In this document: in pieces, positions 43,649 to 53,766 of the stretch
Position numbering within the stretch: the first letter of the stretch is position 1
Layout: every line of letters starts with the position of its first letter
Origin: Kappaphycus alvarezii
Taxonomy: Eukaryota; Rhodophyta; Florideophyceae; Gigartinales; Solieriaceae
DNA: 64,000 nt
Assembly: GCA_002205965.3 (NCBI GenBank)
Contig: NADL03000602.1
Location: 2,418,001 to 2,482,000, forward strand
Direction: 5' to 3'
Program-made: the position numbers and the translations under genes
The notes under the pieces: generated by a model
Databases searched by the model: none
What the model saw: only the letters and a program-made list of their open reading frames with translations
Told to the model about the DNA's origin: nothing

Positions 43649-44118
43649 TGCGGGAGGGGGTTTGGGGAAGGTGGAGGGGGCGGGAATTGGGGAGTGCTGG
43701 CGATGCGTAGTCTCAAGCGAGATGGCGGTGGTGGTGTGGGATGCAGGAGAATTAATGTGGATGCGGTAGCTGTATCCCTCAAGGGATCGAGGTGCTCACG
43801 CCTGCAGCTGTACGAAAAAGTGCTGTACTGTACAGTATTGCTTACAGTTCATCCCATAGATTTTGAAATGTAAGCCACTTGCTTCCTGTAATGTTAAAGT
43901 ACAGTACTGTACTTGTATGAATATTTGGCATTTGAACCAATCCCTGCCCACGGTACCCTCCGCGGCTACCGTCCGGCGTCCACAATGTCGTATTAATCCG
44001 CCAGCATCGCCGTTGATCCAAACCCGCACGTCTGTCCTCCGCCGCCACGGTTTCCTATTTCTTTTCCTTGACCGTGTACCTCAGATACAACGCCCTTTCC
44101 ATCTTCCAGCAAGCCACC
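43649..44118. promoter_or_regulatory. divergent promoter region with two TACTG palindromes
   Basis: Between the starts of the epimerase (-) and the rubrerythrin-like gene (+). It contains the 12-bp palindrome TACTGTACAGTA (43,826-43,837) and the 18-bp perfect palindrome AAGTACAGTACTGTACTT (43,897-43,914). They are the same motif as the clusters at 50-52 kb. A role as a regulatory site is inferred from position only. Confidence 0.5.
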
Positions 44119-44750
44119 ATGTCACTCTTGTGCATCCCACGTCTTGCCCTATCCCGCCCACTGCTTTCCCTCGCCACTCTTTCCCGTCCCCTTGCCTCAA
44201 TCTCCACCCGATCCTTCACCGCCTCCACCAAACCTCCTCTCGATCCCCCCCTGCAGACTCTCTGTACGAAGAAGAAGCAAACGCACTAGAAGGAAAAGCC
44301 ACACGTGAGGAAATCCACCGCGCCTTTTCACTCCGTTCACAAGACGCCATCCGCTACGACTACTTTGCCCAGCGCGCAGAACTAGAGGCCGAAATGGAGG
44401 CCGCGTCCACCTTTCGTGGCCTACGCGAAATGGCAAAGCAACAAGCAATGGGCTACCTCGAATTACTCGAGGAGTATGGCGATGCCACCTTTGGATCTAC
44501 CGTCGACAATATCGAAGACTCTGCAAGCAGGGAACGCGAGTATGCAGAGGACCTCTTTGTCAAGAGCATGGAAGTTTCCGCCGGGGAGGACTTTCAACAA
44601 ATCGAAGAGTGGTTTGAGGATATGGTCGCCGCTAGTGGAAGGGCCGTTGGCAGATTGGAGTTGGTCGCCTCAATGATGGAAGCCGAAGGTATGGGCGATG
44701 ATATCATGGACGCCGAGGACGTGGATATCCCGGAAAAGGTCAAAAATTAA
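44119..44750 (+). CDS. rubrerythrin/ferritin-like protein with mitochondrial presequence, apparent 1-bp frameshift
   Basis: ATG at 44,119 has an ideal context (GCCACCATGT). The first ~43 residues (MSLLCIPRLALSRPLLSLA, then STRSFTASTKPP) are a textbook mitochondrial presequence. The frame runs off at a C7 run (44,245-44,251). With one extra C it joins PADSLYEEEANALEGKATRE, IHRAFSLRSQDAIRYDYFAQ, RAELEAEMEA, then a second helical half (QIEEWFEDMVAASGRAVGRLE) to TAA at 44,748-44,750. The intact product would be about 210 residues. The paired helices with E and YxxFAxxA resemble rubrerythrin-type ferritin-like domains; no C-terminal rubredoxin fingers. The missing C is either a sequencing slip or a true lesion. 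Peroxide reduction or di-iron chemistry is inferred. Confidence 0.7.
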
Positions 44751-45779
44751 CCCCATCCCTCACCTTGCACTCGCTTTGCATACGCCGCATGCCCCTAACC
44801 GCTCCCACCACCTCGCCCATCCCCCGTCAAGTGGCCCGTCCGTGATACAACCCATCTCAAACAACCCGACCCCCGATCCGTCCACCCTCCCTCGCCGCTC
44901 TCCTCCCTACTCCTGCCCAGACTGTGAGACTTGACCCTGCCTCTGTTGGCCGGCCCAACCAGCCTCCCCCCCTCGACCCTATTGTAAAGCTGCAGCTTAC
45001 ATACACAACTACCACCACCACACCCTGTACTTTAAAATACCCTCCCCTCCCGCCACTCATTTCCGCACGCATCCCCTCCGACCCTACATCCGCATTTCCA
45101 CCCTTGCAGTGCCCAAAACTTATCCCACACCGCCATCCCACGCTCTACACATAATCCTACAATTCAAAACGCGCCTGTCCAACGGGCTCGTAACCCTCGG
45201 TATATGGTGCAATCGCAAACTCGAATCTGCGACGCATCTTTCATACAACAGCATGTTCACGCACAGCACTCATTTACAGCGATCTCTGTGCAGGAGCACA
45301 GCGGGGGTTTGGTAGGGCAGGGTGGAATTTCATGGGGGCGGGCAGTTGGGCTGTGGGGACAGGGTGGTGGCTGTGGTTGGGGGATGAGGGGGACGTGTTG
45401 TGATTGTTCGGGATTGCAGTTGAAGACCTCGACGGGGTTTTATAGATGAAGATATGGGTCTGATCATCTGACCGACATCTTTATGCATTCATTCGACTCG
45501 GGTGTGAGGGTGAGGTAATGCATGGAAAGGGTTGTAGCATTGCATTGCTGGGACTCCATTATCCAGAATGAGATTAAACGAGGCCGCGAAAAACGATGAA
45601 AAGCTATCTGCAGATCTAAAAATTAGTGGTGACAATTTAAAACCTAATAAAATGCCATCCTCAATCCATTTTCACTAGTCCCCTTTCGACTCCTCCCACG
45701 CGCCCCTCCCATTGTCTATTGCTGCAGATCCCGCTCTCCCGCCACCCGCCCTCCCATTGCCCTCGTTCCCCATCCCATC
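44751..45779. other. intergenic, no gene supported
   Basis: A C-rich pyrimidine tract (44,755-45,150) is followed by ordinary sequence. ORFs of under 95 codons here arise from the composition bias. It should hold the 3' end of the rubrerythrin-like gene and the promoter of the lumazine synthase gene. Confidence 0.4.
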
Positions 45780-46412
45780 ATGGCAAACTCCTGTCCAATG
45801 GCATTTATCCCCACCACACCTCTCCTCTCCCGACCCCCTCCCCTTTCCACCACACGCTCTCCATCCCGCCGCTCCTCCCCCTTGCGCGTCAACCCACGAT
45901 GTTCCGACATGGGTCTCGTCTTTCCCGAACGCAAGTACGACGAGAGTCTTCGGATCGGCGTCATTTCCACACGCTGGAACGCCGAGTATGTCTCCGCCAT
46001 TGTCGAACAGATCAAGGCCACCCTGGCTGAAAAAGGCCTTTCCGATGATTCAGTCGTGCTTATGCAAGTGCCGGGCTCGTTTGAACTACCCGTGGCTGCT
46101 CGCCTCATGTGCATGGCGCAAAAGGTGGACGCGGTCATTTGTACTGGCGTATTGATCAAGGGCGAGACCGACCATTATGAATATATCGCGAGCGCTGTGT
46201 CCAAGGGGCTGATGGATGTGCAGTTGGCCGCGGCCATCCCGGTTGTGTTTGGAGTATTGTGCTGTACCACAAAGGAACAGGCGGAGGCGAGGAGTTTGGG
46301 CGAAAAGAGCATGGCCAAGGATTGGGCGTTGACCGCCGTCGAGATGGGGCAGTTGAGAAAGTCGCAGATGGGCGGCGTCAGTGCGGGCAAGAAAAGTGTA
46401 GGCTTTTTCTAG
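45780..46412 (+). CDS. ribH: 6,7-dimethyl-8-ribityllumazine synthase, plastid-targeted
   Basis: 210 residues, one exon. Catalyses the penultimate step of riboflavin synthesis: 5-amino-6-ribitylamino-uracil plus 3,4-dihydroxy-2-butanone 4-phosphate gives 6,7-dimethyl-8-ribityllumazine. Residues 1-44 form a Ser/Arg/Pro-rich transit-like peptide; an alternative start is the in-frame ATG at 45,798 (MAFIPTTP). Core motifs: RIGVISTRWNAEYV, VPGSFELPVAARLM, CTGVLIKGETDHYEYIAS (catalytic His in DHYEYI), IPVVFGVLCCTTKEQA, then a normal C-terminus rich in Lys. Length of the mature part (about 165 residues) fits the family. No frame problems. Confidence 0.95.
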   Translation: MANSCPMAFIPTTPLLSRPPPLSTTRSPSRRSSPLRVNPRCSDMGLVFPERKYDESLRIGVISTRWNAEYVSAIVEQIKATLAEKGLSDDSVVLMQVPGSFELPVAARLMCMAQKVDAVICTGVLIKGETDHYEYIASAVSKGLMDVQLAAAIPVVFGVLCCTTKEQAEARSLGEKSMAKDWALTAVEMGQLRKSQMGGVSAGKKSVGFF

Positions 46413-47641
46413 ACATGGCCCGCGCGAGATTGTGCATCAAGGGAGAAGCGGGAATCGGAGGGCGCGATATTGATAATGAAGCAGCAGGTGTTGCAGATGG
46501 CGGTTGGCTCTGCATTCAGCGAAACGGGTAAACAGGGAACTGATGTTGCGATGCTACCTTGTGTGACTTAATCACGAGAAAATTTTTGCAGTTGCGGAGG
46601 TTGCAGGCGGATGGGGGAGCTAGGATAGTGACCTGCCAAATCCATAGTTGCTGTGCTTCCGCCCTTTCCGGCTCAAGACTGCTGTATATTTACAGAGGGC
46701 AGTAGCAATGCTAGCACTACCAACTTTATGCTAACTCTGTCTATCAAGCGATCTGCTGCAGTCTTCAAACAACGAACGTTCCATATCGGCGAAGCGCGTG
46801 TTAGTCTGAAATACCCCGGCAGTCTACAGGGCGCAACTTGTTGCGACCCATTCAGTCACTGTCCCGTACTCCTAGTACTTGATGGAATCTGACCCCATAC
46901 CTCTTCTCTAAAGTACGTCACCAAATGTCTCTTTCACGTTATGAACTCCACAGCACTCAGCGCACGGACGGCATTCCCTGAATCACTAGAAAGGCGACTG
47001 CTTGGTCCCACACTCTTGCACCTGGAATCCTTCACTCCTCGATTCAAGCAAAAAAAACTATGAACCAGAAAACGTGAACGCACATGTTGCACACGCCGCT
47101 GCTGTGGCTTCCCCTACTCGACCACGACCTCGACGAAATGGTCTTACCATTCTCGTTGCCCTCGTCTATTGTCTGCTGTCCTGAACTATCCTGTGCGCAA
47201 GGAGATTGGCACCAAATGTAGCTGTCCCGCATCCATATCAATAGCATCTCAAGAGTTACATGCAACCGCTAGACTCATTCGGGTTCTGAGGCGGCAATGA
47301 TCTTTCCAATAATGACGACGACAAATCCCATGACGGCGGCGCAGCTGTCATTGCTTCCACACAACCTTTCGACCCAAATATGTACAGGAAAAGAAAAGAA
47401 AAACTGAATAACAAACCAAAGAGACAAGGTTCAAAACGGCAAAACTAGAACTTTCAGATCCAACACCCTTTTCCTGGCAAATTCCTTGCGGCCCACACGC
47501 TACGACGCCACAACGGCGTAACACTATAGCTATCATGGCACCTCCACCCCTTACACGCCCTCGAGCAGCGGGTCTCCATTTACGGACATGGTTCCCGATC
47601 CGCCTCCCCACCAACTGTCCTCCAACAAGACGGGCAAGTTG
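46413..47641. other. intergenic, no gene supported
   Basis: Holds the 3' ends of the converging lumazine synthase and bZIP genes. ORFs up to 90 codons have no domain. See the bZIP entry for a possible longer C-terminus reaching to about 47,550. Confidence 0.4.
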
Positions 47642-48623
47642 TTAGTAGGTGACTGGCCCACGGTGGGTGAGATGGTGGAGGGTCATCGGATGATTCTGCG
47701 GCGGCGAGGCACGGAAGGCCGACTCTCGCGAAAGCTGATGTTGGAGACGGGAAATCTCCTGCTGCAAACGCAACTCACGTTCCTCCCAGATCTTCTTCTC
47801 AGCATCCATCTGATGCTGCAAAGCGGTATTGTACTGCGTCAAATACTTGACCTTGTCCTCCAAATCCTTAATATGACGCTTCTTCCGCTCCCTGGAAGCA
47901 GCCGCACTCTGTCGATTACGCTCCGCCCTACTCACAAAGAGACAGCACAAAAACGAGGTTAGCATGCGACAGACAGCTCTCAACAAAAACGACACAAGAA
48001 AACACAAAATGGAATGCGTACCTCATAGCGCGCTTATTGTCAAGACTATCCTCCTCCTCACCTCGTTTCGGAGCACGTGCACTACCGGCACTACGGCCAC
48101 TCCTAGCACCTGCACTTGCACTCTTATCACTCGACCAATTCTGGCCCTGCGCAGGGTCGTCTGTCTTTTGGGTAGTGCTAGCGACCTCGAACGAGGACTT
48201 TAACGTGCGACGAGCGGAAGCGGGAGTAGACGGGGCCCTCTTCAACCTCTTCTGCGGGGGTGGTTGAACGGACGGGTGCGACTTGTGAGGGTCGGGGGCA
48301 CGGGCGGAAGGGCCCGTAGAAGCGGTGACATCGGAAGGCGGGGAGGGAGGGGCGAGATGGGGAATCGGGGCTGAGAGGAGGGGGGATGGGGCGCGGGGGG
48401 TGGAACAAGAGCGGGAGGTTTGGGGTGCGGGTTGGGAGAGGAGGTGTTGGGGGGGGGAAGGGGGTGGGATAGGGGGTTGAGGTGGGTGGGGCGGAGAGGT
48501 GGGAGGGAGGGGGGAGGGGGTGTTGGTTGAGGGGGTGGTTGGGGAGGTGAGAGGGTGGGGATGCGGGTCTTTTGCGGCGGCGGCTACGACGCCGGCAAGG
48601 AGTTCGAGGGAGGCGTGCATCAA
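47642..48623 (-). CDS. bZIP transcription factor, two exons
   Basis: Exon 1 is 48,623-48,022 and exon 2 is 47,927-47,642, with one 94-bp intron (GTACGC...GAGTAG, 48,021-47,928). Spliced length is 888 nt, 295 residues. The intron cuts the Arg codon before AERNRQ; splicing restores NKRAMRAERNRQSAAASRER, a basic region with the N-x7-R signature, followed by a leucine-zipper helix (IKDLEDKVKYLTQYNTALQH). The first ~175 residues are Pro/Ser-rich and disordered, then a basic SAGARSGRSAGSARAPKRG stretch. Nuclear DNA-binding regulator; targets unknown. The stop at 47,642 may not be the true end: a +1 frame just beyond reads NNLPVLLEDSWWGGGSG and MSVNGDPLLEGV to a stop near 47,548, so a 1-bp error or a further splice is possible. 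Confidence 0.85.
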
Positions 48624-48650
48624 GTGGGCGGGGCTTGAGGGGTTTTAGGT

Positions 48651-48729
48651 GGGAGTGGGGAGTGGGGAGTGGGGAATGGGGAACGGGGAACGGGGAACGG
48701 GAAACGGGGAACGGGGAACGGGGAACGGA
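48651..48729. repeat. heptamer minisatellite GGGGAAC / GGGGAGT
   Basis: About eleven head-to-tail units: first GGGGAGT, one GGGGAAT, then GGGGAAC, with one GGGAAAC. It lies 30 bp 5' of the bZIP start codon, in its leader or promoter, as a pyrimidine-rich tract on the coding strand. Confidence 0.9.
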
Positions 48730-49855
48730 TCGGAGGGGGGGGGTGGGGTGTTTGATGGGAGGGGTGGGGAACGGTGTGGGGGGGAGAGAGAGAGGGTTGA
48801 TGAAGTGGAGTTGAACGGTTTTGAGTGATGGGTGGGGGGGGGGACGGGGGGCTCTAATGACAGGTATGCGGTGAACAAGAGATTGCAGTAAATTGCAAAA
48901 AGTTGCATTTTTTTTTGGGTGTGACAGAAGGGGGTAAGGGAATTTTTCGAGTGGGTACAGCATGTGGTAGGGAGGGGTGTGGGCAGTGTTTGTGGGTGTA
49001 CAGTAGATGCTTTTTTGGGCTGTCGGCCATGCCGAAACCGAGCGGCACAGACGTGGAGGCTTTCATTTGTGGGGCTAGATTCTGTTGCTGCCGGTGGTAC
49101 GGAAATTTTCGTTTCACTGCAAAAACAAAACGAAAAAGAAATGAATTTTGAATAAAAGTTTAGCGAAAACGCAAGGTGAAGAGAGGGGGGGAATTGACTG
49201 GAAATAAAAAAGTATTTTGGTACGGGTCAAAGTGGAGCTTTGCGTTTGACCTGCGTTGACCGGGGCGGCGGGCGCAAGTGTGTGGAGGCAACAGCGCTAG
49301 TTGTGGGAGTTGCGTGACGCGGCACAGCTGATGGCAACTCGATTCGACTCGACTTGAACAACACAGAGTAATCTATTCTACTATGCTTTTTATACATGAT
49401 GACAAGTGTTACTCATTTTGTACCCTTCAAAAATATGTAAAATACTATAATTTATTATTTGTGACGTGGTCATCGCTTGTGCTACGTGCACAAGCAAATC
49501 TCACCGTTTTCTCCTCGTCCACCACATCAACCATTTACCCAAAAGGAAAAAAAAAAACACAAAACAGACGGAAACCCTCACAGTTGGTTGATGTTACAGG
49601 CTAACATTCCGTTCTGGTGGTATCATATGGTGGTTAGCTATCAAAAATGTGGAAATACAGCCATCCACGCCAATGGCAGCGAAAGATGAACAAGTGCTGG
49701 AAACTGGTCCGTGACAGTCAAGGTCACGCGACACATCCTTCCAATTGGAAATTGATCCACGCCCCTCATCCGTCCCTCTCTCGACTCTTGCATTTTTGCA
49801 CCCGTTTCCATAATATTATCTCACAATGGAACATTTGCCACATACAATATAGTGT
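48730..49855. other. upstream region of the bZIP gene, no gene
   Basis: G-rich to 48,850, then mixed. Short ORFs on both strands have no domain. Confidence 0.4.
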
Positions 49856-52320
49856 ACCCCACACTGTACAGTACTGTAGGGCACACACAACTCACACAAC
49901 ACTTTTCGGCGAGACAATCTCCGCCTACCACAGCTGCACACGCATCTTGCCGACACGCAGTTTTCCTGTTTTTCTACCCCCCAACACGCCCCTGCCCCGC
50001 CGTCGCAGAGAGCCTGTACAGTACAGCAATACTGTGCAATACTGTGTACAATTCTAGACTCAGTCCCGTAGCCTACCATTTTTTGTAAAACCCTGATCAA
50101 TCAATGACCGACTGAATTGGAGCAAGTGGCATAATTTTAAGATTTTGAAATTGTATGAGGGCCCACGCTCCACGATATAGCATTACAGTGCCATAATGTG
50201 TGCATTTGGGTTGATGGTGCCCATGCCAATTCGGTGATTGTATTGATTTTCGAAAGAGTCCACCGTTCAAGTCATGCCATTGTCCATTCAATGCAACATA
50301 TGCTATGGTGTACCAGGCTCAACGGTACACTCGACCAGTGTATTGTACTGTACTGTCTAGTACAGTAAAGTACAGTCCACTTGTGTCATACATTTGTGGT
50401 ACAGTACAGCGTTCTTGGTGCGATACAATTTTATCATAACCAACGGTTCCTTTGGGTAGGGTGAGCAATGTGGCGAAATCCGCCGCCTACCGCCATCATG
50501 ACCGCCATGTTGCCCTCTAGACTAGCGTCCTTTCGACCACCTCACCCAATGGGTCACCCATCCTACTGTAACACAAATACCATTCTACCTATGATCTTTT
50601 GATAGGAATATATTATAAATATATGGTCATTTTCGTCACGCAATGTTTCAAATCTGTCATTGGGGTGACCCACTCGCTGATCCAATTGAAAACCTGTTGC
50701 TGTTCACATGACGGCTTGAATCTGTCCAACACACACACACACCCAATTGTCAGTTGAAAATTTCAAACACATACTGTACTGTACCATTTGGACCTCATTC
50801 CTCCAACATCCCCTTGTGTACAGTATGTACTGTACTGTACTGTAGTATCCTCTCGCTATCGGTTCGCCGGAAAGCCCTCTTGTCACCCGCCCCGCCGGCC
50901 CCCATTTTCTCTCGCTCCTTTGCTTATACAAAACCAACACCCATTCTGTTCAATACGGTCGAGTCAAATTGGGTCCCGACGCGCGACTCGCTCCATTTTA
51001 TATAGCGACCTACCGTAAACACACAATTCCTTGTCGCATCCGCATGGACCGCGGCGTCAAACCGCACCTGGTGCACTCCTCGCACCGCACAACTCTACCT
51101 CCAGTCGCACAATTAGGCTCAAACGCCATGTTGCATACCGTATCAATTCAAGTACGAGCCAAAACATGCGCTGCCCATTCGACATGCTCGTAACCACACG
51201 TCATGTATCCAACCCTCTCCATTGCACTGCAAAACTGCACCGACCGTCCACACACCCACGTCGACTCATCCATCCCTCCCTCCCACCCCCGCCTCTCCTC
51301 CCCCCGCACACCACCAGACCACCTCCACGGCCCTTACCCGTTGCACTGCACTGTACACCCCACCCCACCCGTCAACCACCGCCAACCACCGGCAACCGCC
51401 CCAACAAATTCCAGTACCCTACTGTAACATTCCTGTACTGTACACGCGGTACACAACCGAAACGAGGCTACATTTGGGTGGACTGTACTGTACAGTACAC
51501 CAGTTTCAGTACAGTACAGTATAGTACAGCATGACACACGCCCACCCTCGCCACCCGTATGATACAGAAAGTGCCCTGCGCGCACGTGTTCCACCCTCAC
51601 TGGCCCACCTCCCCGCCGCCACACCCTCCGCCTCATCGACACTTTACGGGTATTTTGCAGCCATGGGCACTCATGTTTGTCACGCCTTGTCAGGATTTCA
51701 GGCGCTTGTGCTGGCGTTGTCGACCTTTTTTCCTGGTACTGTGCAGGAATGGTGGGAAATTTGGCGATGGCGTGGCGGTGTGTGTTGGGTATACAGTACG
51801 TATAGAGTCCGGTACAGTTATAGTAAGATTGAGAGAAGAGGGACTTTATTTCAATACAATACACAACCATCCGAGATGTACTAAACTGTACAGTACAGTA
51901 CTGTACAGTTGCGTAGCTCGTCGCGCTTTGATACTGTACTACAGTACTGTATCCATTGCGCACAGTACGCTCGAGCAGTTGGCTTTCCAGCGCATACGTG
52001 CACACAACTGTTGTACTATACTGTACAGTACTGTACTGTACAATGCAATTTTTGGATTCGGCACATGTCGGCAATACAACAAACACCCCATCCGATTGTT
52101 GTCCGCACCACGTTGCAATCCCCCCACCACACCGCACTACACCACACCACCGCACCGCATAGCACCGTACGTAGTATTCTCTCCCGCCTTGCCCATATAG
52201 TACACTATACCACCACACTCCTACACAGCATACAGTACACCACAGTCCACTACTGTACTGTACTGTACAGTACAGGTGCTGTACAGTACTGTTACAGTCT
52301 ATACTGTACCCCAATCCCAT
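49856..52320. repeat. region of clustered (TACTG)n/(CAGTA)n palindromes
   Basis: More than ten separate clusters of TACTGTAC/GTACAGTAC lie within 2.5 kb, for example 49,867-49,878, 50,017-50,026, 50,343-50,376, 50,822-50,843, 51,483-51,527, 51,885-51,909, 51,933-51,953, 52,017-52,041 and 52,250-52,310. Units occur in both orientations, so many junctions form perfect palindromes such as GTACAGTACTGTAC (52,023-52,036). Intervening DNA is unique and not coding. Long ORFs here (for example 329 codons on minus, 51,334-52,323) arise because the repeat has no stop in some frames. Confidence 0.85.
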
Positions 52321-53766
52321 CACCCGTCACAACAGCACCCGTCAATTCATCCCCAAAACCCTCCCCCAACTGTATACAACAACTCAACTCGAAAAACCTC
52401 CGCAACAAGACCCGCAACAACCGCATCCCCACTCCAATCCCCCCCCCTACGCACCCCGCCACATCTCGTGCACAACGCCCACGCCCCGCCACTACCACGC
52501 CTCACATCCACCCAACGCACCTCTTCCAACCGCCGTCGGCGTGCCCCGGTTGCATGGGGCGAGGGGGGGCTTTATGTCGCTTGCGGCAATGGGGGGGGGG
52601 GAGGGGGTATGCGTGGTGAGGGGGTTGCCGGAATGGGGTGGTTTGTTTTGTTTTGACGGTTGTTGTCATTGCTGTGCGTTTTGTGGAGGCCACCATGGGG
52701 CCGGTCTTGGTGCCTACATGGGGTGCGAATTGAGGCAGACTGGCTTGTTTTTTTTGGGGGAATAGTGGCAATGCAGGGTGACAAAAAAAAACGTTGGTTT
52801 GACAGGACGGCGCGCCGTTTTTACCAGGCTTGCGCGTTTTGTAGAGGCAGACGTTTGCTTTGTGCGGTGCCGTCGCGGCAGTGCTTGTCGCTTGATTTCA
52901 TCGCAGGGCGAATGTGGTGTGTGTCCGTCCCGTGCGTGGGTGTCGGCCTGGCCGGGGATTTAGCCTGGCAAGTGTTGGCTGTGTATGAAGAGAACAACAG
53001 AAGAAAAGAAACGGATTCGGTTCAATTGGGGTGACATTGCCGTACGCTTTATTTATGAAATGTTAGAATCAGCTGGGCCGTCTTGGAGGCGAGGGAATGA
53101 ATGTCATATGCGCTTCCATCCTATTTATTCGAAACCGAAGCAAACTAATCTGATCGACGCTCGTCACCTGAAATTGAACCTCAGAGGACAGCTCTAGTAT
53201 CCCAACACTAGTTCTTGTATCCTAACAAGGAAACGATGCCAACCAAATCACCAGGAAAACTACTGGTACTGGAAGTACAAAAAAATTGCACCTACAACAA
53301 TCACAATCTCAGCAATTCAATGGCATACTGCACTGCCCGATCAACAAAACTTTTTCAGCCGTCTTCACAACTTGCAATTGACCTTTCTGTTGAAGCCAAA
53401 ACAGAAAGTATGAGGTTCACGAGTCATGGCGGTAGCACTTTAATTCAGTTGCCATAGTCCCTGCATCCCACTCTTGTGAATCTGCTCCGTGATCCTCTCC
53501 AACTCCCCGAGTCTCACATCTTTCAACACTGGCTACCTATCCACCAGCTCACGCTTGGTCATAGGTTTTAATAAAAGGCTGAATTCTGGACGGCAGAGAA
53601 ACATCGAAATGGGGTTTTAAATTATTATAATTTGAAGGATTTGGCAGCTCTATTTTTTGAGTTCTGTTGCAATATATTTTTTACTTTTCTTTATTTCAAG
53701 ACGGATGCGACATGATCTTCAAGATCGATCCAACATGGTTATAATACGGTACAATACAGTACTATA
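52321..53766. other. no gene supported
   Basis: C-rich then G-rich composition to 52,620, then mixed. ORFs up to about 125 codons on plus at 52,541-53,034 have no recognised domain and conflict with each other. AT-richer from 53,200. Confidence 0.4.

Noticed and set aside
43863..44118. Upstream extension of the rubrerythrin-like frame (295-codon ORF from 43,863)
   Set aside because: The upstream part translates promoter palindromes; the ATG at 44,119 has an ideal context and gives a mitochondrial presequence.
45712..46159. ORFs of 147 codons on both strands over the lumazine synthase gene
   Set aside because: Other-frame shadows of a conserved enzyme gene.
48178..48963. 261-codon Pro-rich ORF on minus and G-rich ORFs on plus
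   Set aside because: Shadow frames of the Pro-rich first exon of the bZIP gene and its upstream G-rich minisatellite.
51334..52323. 329-codon ORF on the minus strand
   Set aside because: Open only because TACTG/CAGTA repeats read as TVQYS-like residues without stops; no domain and it overlaps other equally open frames.
52541..53034. Possible small gene (74-124 codons)
   Set aside because: Competing frames, no domain, biased G-rich composition.
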